From assembly GCA_026785785.1 (NCBI GenBank), contig JAJAZI010000061.1, positions 1-23,756 on the forward strand: a stretch of DNA of 23,756 bases. The letters run 5' to 3'. The notes beneath the pieces were generated by a model. It saw only the letters and a list, made by a program, of their open reading frames with translations. It ran no database searches and had not been told where the DNA came from. The position numbers and the translations under genes were made by a program. Every line of letters begins with the position of its first letter. Within the stretch, counting starts at the first letter, position 1. Shown here piece by piece: positions 1 to 7,238 of the stretch. Source of the stretch: Microbacteriaceae bacterium (GTDB lineage: Bacteria > Actinomycetota > Actinomycetes > Actinomycetales > Microbacteriaceae).

Positions 1-1
1 C

Positions 2-646
2 TCGGCCGGTGGCTCCGCCGTACAGGGCCGCGACCCGGAGACCCAGGCGATCCTGCCGCTGCGCGGCAAGATCCTCAACGTGGAGAAGGCCCGGCTCGAT
101 CGCGCGCTCGGCAACAACGAGGTGCAGGCCATGATCACCGCCTTTGGCGCCGGAATCGGCGAGGACTTCACGCCGGAGAAGGCCCGGTACCACAAGATCG
201 TGCTGATGGCGGATGCCGATGTCGACGGTCAGCACATCACCACGCTGCTGCTCACGCTACTCTTCCGCTACATGCGCCCGCTGATCGACCTCGGCTACGT
301 GTACCTCGCGCAGCCGCCTCTCTACCGGCTCAAGTGGAGCAACTCGCCGCACGAGTACGTCTACACCGACCGGGAGCGCGACGCGCTGCTCGTTGCCGGG
401 GCGGCCGCGGGCAAGCGCATCCCGAGGGACAACGGAATCCAGCGATACAAGGGACTCGGCGAGATGGACTACAAGGAGCTGTGGGACACAACCATGAACC
501 CGGAGACCCGCACCCTTCTCCAAGTCACGCTCGATGACGCGCTAGCTGCCGACGAGATCTTCTCGACCCTGATGGGGGAGAACGTCGAATCTCGGCGCAA
601 CTTCATCCAGAAAAACGCCAAAGACGTGCGCTTTCTCGATATCTGA
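2..646 (+). CDS. gyrB: DNA gyrase subunit B, C-terminal part (5' truncated by window)
   Basis: This is the C-terminal 214 residues of the ATPase subunit of DNA gyrase, which introduces negative supercoils together with GyrA. The open frame runs from base 2 without a start, so the gene begins before the window. Visible family motifs are the TOPRIM start [34 protein letters not shown], the Mg2+-binding DADVDG motif (about bases 210-230), and near the end the GyrB tail signature [21 protein letters not shown] split over bases 440-500. The stop at 644-646 lies 65 bp before gyrA, the usual gyrB-gyrA order in Actinobacteria. The ending [10 protein letters not shown] is typical of full-length GyrB, so the 3' end looks intact. 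Confidence 0.98.
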   Translation, partial: SAGGSAVQGRDPETQAILPLRGKILNVEKARLDRALGNNEVQAMITAFGAGIGEDFTPEKARYHKIVLMADADVDGQHITTLLLTLLFRYMRPLIDLGYVYLAQPPLYRLKWSNSPHEYVYTDRERDALLVAGAAAGKRIPRDNGIQRYKGLGEMDYKELWDTTMNPETRTLLQVTLDDALAADEIFSTLMGENVESRRNFIQKNAKDVRFLDI

Positions 647-659
647 CCTCGGTTCGCTC

Positions 660-674
660 GGGCGCAGCGCGCCC
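660..674 (+). other. GC-rich hairpin in gyrB-gyrA spacer
   Basis: A perfect 6-bp stem GGGCGC/GCGCCC closes a 3-nt AGC loop between the two gyrase genes. No T-tract follows, so it is not a convincing terminator. It may slow or process the transcript; function is inferred only. Confidence 0.4.
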
Positions 675-696
675 CGGTCGCACCCGCTCACTCACT

Positions 697-701
697 AAGG
701 A
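697..701 (+). promoter_or_regulatory. gyrA ribosome binding site
   Basis: AAGGA, 10 nt before the ATG at 712. It fixes this ATG as the gyrA start. Confidence 0.7.
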
Positions 702-711
702 CTCACCAGAC

Positions 712-3342
712 ATGGCCGATGAAGTAACTCCAGACGATGCTGAACCGCAGGTCGCGGGCCGCGAGATCGACCTGAGCCACGACAAGATCGAGCAGGTCGA
801 TCTCCAGCTCGAGATGCAGCGGTCGTACCTCGACTACGCGATGAGTGTCATCGTCGGGCGTGCACTGCCTGAGGTGCGCGACGGACTCAAGCCCGTGCAC
901 CGCCGAGTCATCTACGCGATGTACGACGGCGGCTACCGTCCCGACCGGTCGTTCTCCAAGAGCGCCCGCGTCGTCGGCGAGGTCATGGGCCAATTCCACC
1001 CGCACGGCGACTCCTCGATCTACGACGCCCTCGTGCGCCTCGTGCAGCCGTGGAACCTCCGCTACCCACTCGCCCTCGGGCAGGGCAACTTCGGGTCGGC
1101 CGGCAACGACGGCGCCGCGGCCGCCCGGTACACCGAAACCAAGATGGCGCCGCTCGCGATGGAGATGGTCCGCGACATCGACGAGGACACCGTCAACTTC
1201 TCCGACAACTACGACGGTCGTACTCTCGAGCCCGACGTGCTGCCGGCGCGGTTCCCCAACCTGCTCGTCAATGGCTCGGTGGGCATCGCGGTCGGCATGG
1301 CAACCAACATCCCGCCGCACAACCTGCGCGAGGTCGCCTCTGGCGCATTGTGGGCCCTCGAACACCCGGATGCCTCGCGCGAGGAGCTCCTCGAAGCCCT
1401 CCTCCAGCGCGTGAAGGGTCCGGACTTCCCGACCGGGGCGCAGATCCTCGGCATCAAGGGCATCCAGGACGCCTACCGCACCGGACGCGGTTCGATCACG
1501 ATGCGCGCGGTCGTGAGCGTCGAGGAGCTTCAGGGCCGAACCTGCCTCGTGATCACCGAACTGCCATACCAGGTGAACCCCGACAACCTCGCGATCAAGA
1601 TCGCGGAGCTCGTCAAGGAGGGCAAGCTCGGCGGCATCGCCGACATCCGCGACGAGACGTCGGGTCGCACAGGCCAGCGGCTCGTCATCGTGCTCAAGCG
1701 GGATGCCGTTGCGAAGGTCGTGCTCAACAACCTTTACAAACACACGCCCCTGCAGGAGAACTTCGGCGCGAACATGCTCGCAATCGTCGATGGCATCCCG
1801 CGCACCCTTCCCATCGACGGCTTCATCTCGGCCTGGATCGCGCATCAGATCGACGTCATCGTGCGGCGCACGACATTCCGCCTGCGCAAGGCCGAGGAGC
1901 GCGCGCACATCCTGCGCGGCTATCTCAAAGCCCTCGATGCTCTCGACGAGGTGATCGCGCTCATCCGCCGCTCGTCGACCGTCGAGGATGCCCGCGACGG
2001 GCTCATCACGTTGCTCGAGATCGACGAGCTGCAGGCCCGCGCAATCCTCGAGATGCAGCTGCGCCGCCTCGCCGCGCTCGAGCGCCAGAAGATCATCGAC
2101 GAGCACGACGCCATCGAGCTCGAAATCTCCGACTACCAGTCGATCCTCGCCAGCCCCCAGCGCCAACGCGACATCGTGAGCGCGGAGCTCACCGAGATCG
2201 TGACGAAGTTCGGCGACGACCGCCGAACTGAGATCATGTTCGGCTTCGACGGGGACATGAACGTCGAAGACCTCATCCCCGAGGAAGAGATGGTCGTCAC
2301 GGTTACCCGCGACGGGTACATCAAGCGCACCCGCAGCGACAACTATCGTAGCCAGCACCGCGGCGGCAAGGGCGTACGGGGTGCCCAGCTGCGCGCGGAC
2401 GATGTCGTTGAGCACCTTTTTGTCACGACCACCCACCATTGGCTGCTGTTTTTCACCAACAAGGGCCGCGTCTACCGCGCCAAGGCGTACGAGGTGCAGG
2501 AGGCCGGCCGCGATGCCAAGGGCCAGCACGTCGCGAACCTGCTCGCGCTGCAACCGGACGAGGAGATCGCCCAGATCCTCGACATCCGCGACTATGGAGT
2601 CGCCGAGTACCTGGTACTCGCCACCCGCGGCGGGCTCATCAAGAAGACCGCCCTCACCGAGTACGACACCAACCGCACCGGTGGCATCATCGCGATCAAC
2701 CTGCGCGAGGACGACGAGCTGGTTTCGGCGATGCTCGTAGAAGTCGACTCCGACCTGCTCCTCGTCTCGCGCAAGGGAATGTCGATCCGCTTCACCGCCT
2801 CCAACGACGCGCTCCGGCCGATGGGCCGCTCGACCTCCGGTGTTATCGGCATGCACTTCCGCGGCGAGGACACCCTCCTCGACGCATCCGTCGTGTCCGA
2901 CGAGGGCTACGTCTTCGTCGTCACCGAGGGCGGGTACGCGAAGCGCACGAGCGTCGACCAGTACCGGGTGCAGAATCGCGGCGGACTGGGCATCAAGGTG
3001 GCCAAGCTCGCGGAGAACCGCGGCGACCTCGCTGGTGCGCTCATAGTCGGCGAGGACGACGAGGTGCTCGTGGTGCTCGAAAGCGGCAAGGTGGTCCGCT
3101 CGTCGGTCACCGAGGTTCCGGCGAAGGGACGCGATACCATGGGCGTGGTCTTCGCTCGATTCGCCGCCGACGATCGCATCATCGAAGTCGCGAAGAACAG
3201 TGAACGGAACCTGATTGCCCAGGATGCCGAGCCCCCCACCGGGGAGGACGCTCCCGACCCGGATTCGGCCGAAGCAGATTCGGCCGAGGCGGTTTCAGCC
3301 GGCGAGAGCCAGGCTGGGAAGGACGAAACAGCAGATGAGTAG
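712..3342 (+). CDS. gyrA: DNA gyrase subunit A
   Basis: Breakage-reunion subunit of DNA gyrase, 876 residues, acting as an A2B2 tetramer in the cytoplasm. The N-terminal winged-helix domain holds the catalytic Tyr140 in [11 protein letters not shown]. The quinolone-resistance region [15 protein letters not shown] has Ser101 and Asp105 at the two positions most often mutated to resistance, so it looks quinolone-sensitive. The C-terminal beta-pinwheel carries the GyrA box QHRGGKG at about residues 548-554, which is needed for DNA wrapping and separates gyrase from topoisomerase IV. The last ~30 residues are an acidic, Ala/Asp/Glu-rich tail with a repeated SAEA pattern, variable in this family. 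The start has an AAGGA site; the stop overlaps the next gene by 8 bases. Confidence 0.98.
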   Translation: MADEVTPDDAEPQVAGREIDLSHDKIEQVDLQLEMQRSYLDYAMSVIVGRALPEVRDGLKPVHRRVIYAMYDGGYRPDRSFSKSARVVGEVMGQFHPHGDSSIYDALVRLVQPWNLRYPLALGQGNFGSAGNDGAAAARYTETKMAPLAMEMVRDIDEDTVNFSDNYDGRTLEPDVLPARFPNLLVNGSVGIAVGMATNIPPHNLREVASGALWALEHPDASREELLEALLQRVKGPDFPTGAQILGIKGIQDAYRTGRGSITMRAVVSVEELQGRTCLVITELPYQVNPDNLAIKIAELVKEGKLGGIADIRDETSGRTGQRLVIVLKRDAVAKVVLNNLYKHTPLQENFGANMLAIVDGIPRTLPIDGFISAWIAHQIDVIVRRTTFRLRKAEERAHILRGYLKALDALDEVIALIRRSSTVEDARDGLITLLEIDELQARAILEMQLRRLAALERQKIIDEHDAIELEISDYQSILASPQRQRDIVSAELTEIVTKFGDDRRTEIMFGFDGDMNVEDLIPEEEMVVTVTRDGYIKRTRSDNYRSQHRGGKGVRGAQLRADDVVEHLFVTTTHHWLLFFTNKGRVYRAKAYEVQEAGRDAKGQHVANLLALQPDEEIAQILDIRDYGVAEYLVLATRGGLIKKTALTEYDTNRTGGIIAINLREDDELVSAMLVEVDSDLLLVSRKGMSIRFTASNDALRPMGRSTSGVIGMHFRGEDTLLDASVVSDEGYVFVVTEGGYAKRTSVDQYRVQNRGGLGIKVAKLAENRGDLAGALIVGEDDEVLVVLESGKVVRSSVTEVPAKGRDTMGVVFARFAADDRIIEVAKNSERNLIAQDAEPPTGEDAPDPDSAEADSAEAVSAGESQAGKDETADE

Positions 3343-3742
3343 CGTCGCCGAAAAACTTCAGCGCAAGGCACCAAAAAAGTCCAACACGAAGCAGGTGCGA
3401 CTGAAACTCGTCTACCTCGACTTCTGGTCGATGGTCAAGCTCTCGTTCCTCTCGGCGGTCTGCCTTGGAATCGTGCAGGTTGTCGTCGCAATCCTGGTCT
3501 GGACGGTGCTCAGCTCGACGGGCATCTTCGGCGAGCTCGACAACCTGTTCCGGGAGGTTCTCAACGACGAAACGTTCAGCGTGACCAGTGAGTTCTCACT
3601 CGTCACCGTCGCGGGCTTCGCCTTGGTGGTCGCGGCGCTGAACGTCGTGATCGGCACCGCCCTCGGCGCCGTTTTCGCCATTCTGTACAACCTCGCCGCG
3701 CGAATTACCGGCGGGCTGCTCGTCGGATTCCAGAACAACTGA
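3335..3742 (+). CDS. DUF3566 transmembrane protein
   Basis: A 135-residue membrane protein of the DUF3566 family, which follows gyrA in many Actinobacteria (the Rv0007 position in Mycobacterium). The start ATGAGTAG overlaps the gyrA stop by 8 bases, with AAGGA at 3319-3323, so translation is probably coupled. An in-frame ATG at 3215 exists but lies inside gyrA coding sequence and is not the start. A basic cytoplasmic N-terminus (KLQRKAPKK) is followed by a membrane segment at about residues 35-60, an acidic extracytoplasmic stretch ([15 protein letters not shown]), and a second long hydrophobic stretch near 85-125 ending FQNN. The molecular function is not established; co-expression with gyrase suggests a cell-envelope or division role, but that is inference. 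Confidence 0.9.
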   Translation: MSSVAEKLQRKAPKKSNTKQVRLKLVYLDFWSMVKLSFLSAVCLGIVQVVVAILVWTVLSSTGIFGELDNLFREVLNDETFSVTSEFSLVTVAGFALVVAALNVVIGTALGAVFAILYNLAARITGGLLVGFQNN

Positions 3743-3754
3743 TCCGTCGGGGAG

Positions 3755-3773
3755 CGGTGCGACGCGCGCACCG
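3755..3773 (+). terminator. Hairpin after the gyrA-DUF3566 operon
   Basis: Stem CGGTGCG/CGCACCG with a 5-nt loop, 13 bp after the DUF3566 stop. There is no proper T-tract, so it may be a weak or factor-assisted terminator. Confidence 0.4.
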
Positions 3774-3806
3774 GCACCCGTCGATTTAGTGTTTCCCACC
3801 GGGTGC

Positions 3807-3812
3807 GATACT
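3807..3812 (+). promoter_or_regulatory. Probable -10 element of tRNA-Ile/tRNA-Ala transcript
   Basis: GATACT matches the actinobacterial -10 consensus at 4 of 6 bases and sits 18 bp before the mature tRNA-Ile. A weak -35-like TTTAGT lies at 3785-3790, 16 bp upstream. Placement is inferred. Confidence 0.4.
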
Positions 3813-3829
3813 CTCGTATCTGCCCTCAT

Positions 3830-3903
3830 GGGGCTATAGCTCAGGCGGTTAGAGCGCTTCGCTGATAACGAAGAGGTCCCTGGTTCGAGTCCAGGTAGCC
3901 CCA
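3830..3903 (+). tRNA. tRNA-Ile(GAU)
   Basis: A full 74-nt cloverleaf. The acceptor stem GGGGCTA pairs with TAGCCCC, with discriminator A at 3903. The D-arm is AGCTCAGGCGGTTAGAGC, the anticodon arm has loop CTGATAA with anticodon GAT, and the T-arm contains GGTTCGAGTCC. The 3' CCA is not encoded. It reads the AUC/AUU isoleucine codons and pairs with tRNA-Ala just downstream, a very common gyrA-linked arrangement. Confidence 0.97.
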
Positions 3904-3910
3904 CTTGGGA

Positions 3911-3931
3911 ATCCCGCGCCAGTTGCGGGAT
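3911..3931 (+). other. Hairpin between tRNA-Ile and tRNA-Ala
   Basis: Perfect 7-bp stem ATCCCGC/GCGGGAT with a 7-nt loop in the 32-bp spacer between the two tRNAs. No T-run follows, so it looks more like a processing signal in a two-tRNA precursor than a terminator. Confidence 0.5.
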
Positions 3932-3935
3932 CCTC

Positions 3936-4008
3936 GGGGACGTAGCTCAATTGGCAGAGCACCGCCTTTGCAAGGCGGGGGTTAGGGGTTCGATTCCCCT
4001 CGTCTCCA
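3936..4008 (+). tRNA. tRNA-Ala(UGC)
   Basis: A 73-nt cloverleaf. The acceptor GGGGACG pairs with CGTCTCC through one G-U wobble, with discriminator A at 4008. The anticodon stem CCGCC/GGCGG closes the loop TTTGCAA with anticodon TGC. The T-arm contains GGTTCGATTCC. CCA is not encoded. It is probably co-transcribed with tRNA-Ile. Confidence 0.97.
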
Positions 4009-4043
4009 CAGTCACTGTCTGAACAGCCACTGTCTCCACAGTC
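4002..4043 (+). repeat. 12-bp direct repeat at the tRNA-Ala 3' end
   Basis: GTCTCCACAGTC occurs at 4002-4013, overlapping the tRNA acceptor end, and again exactly at 4032-4043, a 30-bp offset. A related CACTGTCT also repeats between them. This could be local slippage duplication or a degenerate attachment-site scar. Confidence 0.6.
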
Positions 4044-4055
4044 CTTCTGTCTCGG

Positions 4056-4070
4056 GCCGGCTTTGCTGGC
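4056..4070 (+). terminator. Possible weak terminator of the tRNA transcript
   Basis: GCCGGC/GCTGGC stem (one G-U pair) with a TTT loop between tRNA-Ala and the Nudix gene. There is no T-tract. Confidence 0.3.
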
Positions 4071-4087
4071 GGAGATACGCTTTCGTT

Positions 4088-4480
4088 GTGACGAGAATTC
4101 CGGCGGCCGGGGCCGTGATCAGGGATGCCGGCGGCCGCATCCTGCTCGTCCTGAGGGGCAGGCCCCCGGAGGCGGGGTGCTGGAGCCTGCCGGGCGGCCG
4201 GGTGGAGCCGGGCGAGTCGTTCGCGCAGGCCGCCGAGCGCGAGGTGCTCGAGGAGACAGGGCTGGCCGTTCGCGCCCGTCACGAGTGGGGGCGCGTCGAG
4301 ATACCCGGCGAGGGGGACGTATTCGATGTGCACGACTTCGCGGCCGAGTACCTCTCCGGCACCTTGGCCGCCGGGGATGACGCGCTCGACGCCCGCTGGT
4401 TCACAGCCGAGGAACTTGTCGACCTGCCGACGAGCGCTGGCCTGGTCGTTCAGCTGGAGCGATGGGGCGCTTTTCCCTGA
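4088..4480 (+). CDS. Nudix hydrolase
   Basis: A 130-residue single-domain Nudix hydrolase that would cleave a nucleoside diphosphate linked to another moiety, using Mg2+. The Nudix box is complete: G37-x5-E43-x7-R51-E52-V-L-E55-E56-T-G58-L. The N-terminal strand [15 protein letters not shown] and the [11 protein letters not shown] entry are typical of MutT/ADP-ribose-type members, but the substrate cannot be read from the motif. The start is GTG at 4088; a GGAG at 4071-4074 lies 13 nt upstream, rather far, so the start is moderately supported. It stands alone between the tRNA pair and a convergent gene. Confidence 0.9.
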   Translation: MTRIPAAGAVIRDAGGRILLVLRGRPPEAGCWSLPGGRVEPGESFAQAAEREVLEETGLAVRARHEWGRVEIPGEGDVFDVHDFAAEYLSGTLAAGDDALDARWFTAEELVDLPTSAGLVVQLERWGAFP

Positions 4481-4552
4481 GCGCGGACGCTCGAGGCCGC
4501 TACCGGGCGGCGGCGCCGTTCCACGTGCTGGTGAGCCGCCTGGGGTGTAGCG

Positions 4553-4593
4553 AAGGCGCCGCCGGTCGAGAATCTCGACGAGGGCGGCGCCTT
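4553..4593. terminator. Composite bidirectional hairpin terminator
   Basis: Outer stem AAGGCGCCGCC/GGCGGCGCCTT is a perfect 11 bp. Inside is a second perfect 7-bp stem GTCGAGA/TCTCGAC. It lies between the convergent ends of the Nudix gene and the membrane-anchored protein gene, 20 bp from the latter's stop, so it can serve both strands. No long T-run is present on either side. Confidence 0.7.
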
Positions 4594-4613
4594 GGCGTGG
4601 TCTATCGGGGGCG

Positions 4614-5237
4614 CTACTTGGGCGGCTCTGTGTCATCCGCCTCGTCGAGCACCCACAGTTCGTCGTCCGCCCGCAGGGTCTGCCAGGCGGCGTAGGCGAC
4701 GCCAGCGACGGCGATGAGGCCGAGTGCGATGAGGATGTAGCCACCGGGACCCATCGACTTCTTCGGAGGAGCGACAAAGGGCACTCGCTTGCCGACATTC
4801 CGGTAGGCCTTGCTCGCCTGCTTCGACGCTTCAGCATAGGCGCGCTCGGCGTTTTTGCTGACGCGCTTGGTCGTCTTCTGTACCTGCTCGATGACGTCGC
4901 GCACACGCGGGTCCTTCGACACCTCGAGTGTGGCGAGTGCTGAGGCGAGGGCGCTGGACACACCGGGCAGCAGGTCGTGCATGATCTTGTAGCGCGTGGT
5001 GTCGACCGCGCTCTTCGTCGCCAAGTATCCGGTCTCGACCGCGGGGACGATGCGCTCGTCAACCGTGGTGCGAATACGGGGAGCGACCTCCTCACGGGAG
5101 ACGTTTCCGAGCTGGCGGCCTGCCTCACGCACGACCTTCGACGCGTGGTCGAGAACCTCTCTCTGCTCGTCCCAGAGGTCCGTGGCAGTGTGCTTCAGCC
5201 GCTTGAGTTCCTTCTCGCGCTTACGTGATAGTCCCAT
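4614..5237 (-). CDS. Conserved actinobacterial helical protein with C-terminal membrane anchor
   Basis: A 207-residue protein I cannot assign to a named family. The first ~155 residues are highly charged and helical (KREKELKRLK, DEQREVLDHASKVVREAGRQ, VIEQVQKTTKRVSKNAERAY), rich in Lys/Arg/Ala, with apolipoprotein-like or coiled-coil character. A proline-containing linker (VPFVAPPKKSMGPGG) leads to one membrane helix at about residues 166-187 and a short acidic tail (ELWVLDEADDTEPPK). It looks like a tail-anchored cytoplasmic protein. The ATG at 5237 is chosen because GGAGGG sits 7 nt upstream (5245-5250); the frame stays open further upstream but that part overlaps ppiA in antisense. It is transcribed away from ppiA. 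Confidence 0.85.
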   Translation of the reverse strand: MGLSRKREKELKRLKHTATDLWDEQREVLDHASKVVREAGRQLGNVSREEVAPRIRTTVDERIVPAVETGYLATKSAVDTTRYKIMHDLLPGVSSALASALATLEVSKDPRVRDVIEQVQKTTKRVSKNAERAYAEASKQASKAYRNVGKRVPFVAPPKKSMGPGGYILIALGLIAVAGVAYAAWQTLRADDELWVLDEADDTEPPK

Positions 5238-5244
5238 GAGATCA

Positions 5245-5250
5245 CCCTCC
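5245..5250 (-). promoter_or_regulatory. Strong ribosome binding site of the membrane-anchored protein gene
   Basis: GGAGGG on the minus strand with a 7-nt spacer to the ATG at 5237. It decides the start of a frame that otherwise stays open for 300 codons upstream. Confidence 0.8.
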
Positions 5251-5360
5251 GGTTGTGGTGTAGCGAACCTCCTAAGTCTTTCATGCTGCGGGCTGGCCGC
5301 CAACACCGCGAAAGCTGGGCGAACCCTGAGTAGCGAGAGCCGCTGTGGGAGACTATCCCC

Positions 5361-5900
5361 ATGTCTATTCACACCCATGTCGCTACACTCACAACCAATC
5401 TCGGGTCCATCCGCGTCAACCTGCTCGGCAATCATGCCCCGAAGACCGTCGCAAACTTCATCGGTCTCGCGACCGGCGAGATCGAGTGGACCCACCCCGG
5501 CACCGGCAAGGTGACCAAGGACAAGCTGTATGACGGCGTCGTCTTCCACCGCATCATCGACAACTTCATGATCCAGGGCGGCGACCCGCTCGGCCAGGGC
5601 ACCGGCGGACCCGGCTACCAGTTCGACGACGAGATCCATCCCGAACTCGACTTCACCAAGCCGTACCTCCTCGCCATGGCGAACGCCGGCAAGCAGGGTG
5701 GACGCGGCACGAACGGATCGCAGTTCTTCATTACGACCGTTCCGACCACCTGGCTTCAGGGAAAGCACACCATCTTCGGCGAGGTCGCCGATGAGGAGTC
5801 CCGCGAAGTTGTCAAGAAGGTCGAGGCCGTGAAGAAGGATGCCCGTGACCGCCCTCTCGATGACGTCGTCATCGAGAGCGTCACCGTCGACGCTGTCTGA
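5361..5900 (+). CDS. ppiA: Cyclophilin-type peptidyl-prolyl cis-trans isomerase
   Basis: A 179-residue cytoplasmic cyclophilin catalysing cis-trans isomerisation of Xaa-Pro bonds. Active-site residues are all present: Arg64 and Phe69 in VFHRIIDNFMIQGGDP, Gln72, the NGSQFFIT motif at 118-125, Trp131-Leu132 and His136 in the binding pocket. An insert at about residues 38-56 (GEIEWTHPGTGKVTKDKLYD) is the usual actinobacterial PpiA loop. There is no signal peptide. The ATG at 5361 has GGGAG upstream. The position after the gyrase/tRNA block and before rhomboid is conserved in Actinobacteria (ppiA, Rv0009). The rhomboid gene starts 17 nt after the stop and is probably co-transcribed. Confidence 0.96.
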   Translation: MSIHTHVATLTTNLGSIRVNLLGNHAPKTVANFIGLATGEIEWTHPGTGKVTKDKLYDGVVFHRIIDNFMIQGGDPLGQGTGGPGYQFDDEIHPELDFTKPYLLAMANAGKQGGRGTNGSQFFITTVPTTWLQGKHTIFGEVADEESREVVKKVEAVKKDARDRPLDDVVIESVTVDAV

Positions 5901-5917
5901 GTCGTCGTAACCCGACG

Positions 5918-6763
5918 ATGAGCGGCGCCCAGCCCGACCCGCAGAACCACTGCTACCGGCATCCGGATCGCGAGAGCTACATTCTCTGTCAGCGCTGTGG
6001 GCGCACGATCTGCGCGTCCTGCCAGACCCAGGCGGCGGTCGGCCTCCACTGCCCGGAGTGCATCCGCGAGGGTCGGGCGAGGGTGCCGCGCACCAAGTCG
6101 AGGCTCGCGACATCGGTGGGGCGGCTCGCGGCGCCGGGCTCACCCGCCGTCACTTATTCGATCATCGGGGTGACGACACTGGTGTTCCTGCTGCAACTCG
6201 TGAGTGGCGGGCTCGTCACGAGGTACCTGACCTACTTCCCGGCACTCACGGCGCGCGAGCCGTGGACGTTGATCACGTCGCTCTTCGTGCATTCCACGGG
6301 TTCGTTCCTGCACATCCTGTTCAACATGTTTTCGCTCTTCATCTTCGGGCGGATCCTCGAGCCGATGATCGGCAGGGGGCGGTTTCTCGTCCTCTACCTG
6401 TTGAGTGGCCTCGGCGGCTCGGTTGCGGTGCTGCTACTCAATCCCTCGGGCGGGGTGCTCGGGGCGTCGGGCGCGATCTTCGGGCTCTTGGGCGCCTTCT
6501 TCGTGATCCAGCGTGGCCTCGGCGGTAACAGCGGCCAGCTCGTCGTGCTGATCGTGATCAACCTGACGATTGGCTTCTTCGTGCCGAACATCTCTTGGCA
6601 GGCGCACGTCGGCGGCCTCGTTGTTGGCACGCTGGTCGCGTTCGTCTATATGCGCACACGCCTCGGGCGGCAGAAGAACCGTCAACTACTGCTTGTGACT
6701 TCGATCGCCGCCGGCCTCATCGCACTCAGCTATGTGGGGTTCACAACGACATTCGTCGGCTGA
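5918..6763 (+). CDS. Rhomboid family intramembrane serine protease with N-terminal zinc finger
   Basis: A 281-residue membrane protease that would cleave substrates within the bilayer. The N-terminal ~50 residues carry a B-box-like zinc ribbon with Cys/His ligands (HCYRHPDRESYILCQRCGRT, ICASCQ, HCPEC), soluble in the cytoplasm. The rhomboid core begins near residue 77 and has at least six hydrophobic helices. The catalytic dyad is Ser184 in LGASGAIFG and His230 in QAHVGG. His132 and Asn136 in HILFNM match the conserved oxyanion-side residues. The gene follows ppiA by 17 nt and has no clear ribosome binding site, so it may depend on ppiA translation. Its end faces crgA. All catalytic residues are present, so I expect an active enzyme. 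Confidence 0.95.
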   Translation: MSGAQPDPQNHCYRHPDRESYILCQRCGRTICASCQTQAAVGLHCPECIREGRARVPRTKSRLATSVGRLAAPGSPAVTYSIIGVTTLVFLLQLVSGGLVTRYLTYFPALTAREPWTLITSLFVHSTGSFLHILFNMFSLFIFGRILEPMIGRGRFLVLYLLSGLGGSVAVLLLNPSGGVLGASGAIFGLLGAFFVIQRGLGGNSGQLVVLIVINLTIGFFVPNISWQAHVGGLVVGTLVAFVYMRTRLGRQKNRQLLLVTSIAAGLIALSYVGFTTTFVG

Positions 6764-6783
6764 CCGGGCAACTTACGCCCGAG

Positions 6784-6804
6784 TTATCCACAGGACTATC
6801 CACA
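6784..6804 (+). promoter_or_regulatory. Two DnaA-box-like nonamers
   Basis: TTATCCACA at 6784-6792 is a perfect match to the classical DnaA box. CTATCCACA at 6796-6804 differs in the first base and is 12 bp away, nearly one helical turn, in the same orientation. A third degenerate copy, TGGGGATAA, follows at 6806-6814 in reverse orientation. They lie in a convergent intergenic region rather than a promoter, about 3.4 kb downstream of gyrA in the origin-proximal block. DnaA binding or titration is inferred. Confidence 0.6.
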
Positions 6805-6812
6805 ATGGGGAT

Positions 6813-6830
6813 AATTACAGGCGTGTAATT
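6813..6830. repeat. Inverted repeat beside the DnaA-like boxes
   Basis: AATTACA (6813-6819) and TGTAATT (6824-6830) form a perfect 7-bp inverted repeat with a 4-nt GGCG spacer. It is AT-rich in a GC-rich genome, so it resembles a protein-binding site or a weak hairpin more than a terminator. Confidence 0.6.
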
Positions 6831-6845
6831 GTGGGCCTAATGGCG

Positions 6846-6863
6846 GACCTGGGCCGCTAGGTC
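6846..6863. terminator. Possible short terminator between rhomboid and crgA
   Basis: GACCT/AGGTC with an 8-nt loop overlaps the crgA stop codon. It is a weak structure without a T-run. Confidence 0.25.
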
Positions 6864-7140
6864 AGCGCCAGCGTGTGGTCATGAGGAATCCCAGGAACAG
6901 AATTCCGAAGCCGACGAGGATGTTCCCGTCGCCGAGCGCCTGGATCGGCAGGGTCGTGCCGCTGACGTAGAACACGATGATCCACGCGAGCCCGATGAGC
7001 ATGAGGCCGAACATGATCGGCTTGAACCACACGGGGTTGGGGACGTCGTCGCCGCCACGTTTCTCGGTGTCGGCGCCGCGGCCGCCGCTCTTGTCGTTCG
7101 TCGTAACAACGGGCTTCGCGCGTTCGTTCGATCGGGCCAT
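6862..7140 (-). CDS. crgA: Cell division protein CrgA
   Basis: A 92-residue protein of the CrgA family, a small two-pass membrane protein that in Streptomyces and Mycobacterium joins the divisome and affects FtsZ-ring timing and PBP recruitment. The charged, disordered N-terminus (residues 1-33) precedes the family signature NPVWFKPIM. Two membrane helices lie at about 39-59 and 72-89, with a short loop (SGTTLPIQALGDGN) between them and a basic end TTRWR. The position between the ppiA/rhomboid pair and the kinase-PBP operon is the typical one. No Shine-Dalgarno precedes the ATG; instead a -10-like TAGAAT sits 6 nt before it, suggesting a leaderless transcript. Confidence 0.93.
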   Translation of the reverse strand: MARSNERAKPVVTTNDKSGGRGADTEKRGGDDVPNPVWFKPIMFGLMLIGLAWIIVFYVSGTTLPIQALGDGNILVGFGILFLGFLMTTRWR

Positions 7141-7146
7141 TTCGGA

Positions 7147-7152
7147 ATTCTA
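7147..7152 (-). promoter_or_regulatory. Candidate leaderless promoter of crgA (-10 element)
   Basis: TAGAAT on the minus strand is followed by six bases (TCCGAA) and then the crgA ATG, so transcription would begin at or near the start codon. No good -35 is visible. Confidence 0.45.
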
Positions 7153-7225
7153 GCGCGAATGGGCGGGAGAGCACGCCTTCTGCGCAGACTGCCGATGCCC
7201 TGCGCTCGGCCGAGCCACTGTCGCA

Positions 7226-7231
7226 TAGGAT
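7226..7231 (+). promoter_or_regulatory. -10-like element or ribosome binding site of the sortase operon
   Basis: TAGGAT at 7226-7231 fits an actinobacterial -10 seven bases before the ATG at 7239. The same bases contain AGGA with an 8-nt spacer, a usable Shine-Dalgarno. The two readings cannot both be right. Confidence 0.4.
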
Positions 7232-7238
7232 CGAACGC

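Noticed and set aside
647..711. Hairpin at 660-674 as a terminator separating gyrB and gyrA
   Set aside because: No T-tract follows and the genes are a conserved pair, so I list it only as a hairpin.
1050..2231. 393-residue plus-strand frame inside gyrA
   Set aside because: Frame-shifted shadow of gyrA, rich in Arg/Pro/His with no recognisable domain.
703..2856. 717-residue minus-strand frame opposite gyrA
   Set aside because: Antisense shadow of gyrA; arginine-, histidine- and aspartate-rich without family motifs, typical of high-GC antisense frames.
3947..5128. 393-residue minus-strand frame across tRNA-Ala and the Nudix gene
   Set aside because: It runs opposite a tRNA and the Nudix gene, then over the membrane-anchored protein gene in another frame; no domain is visible.
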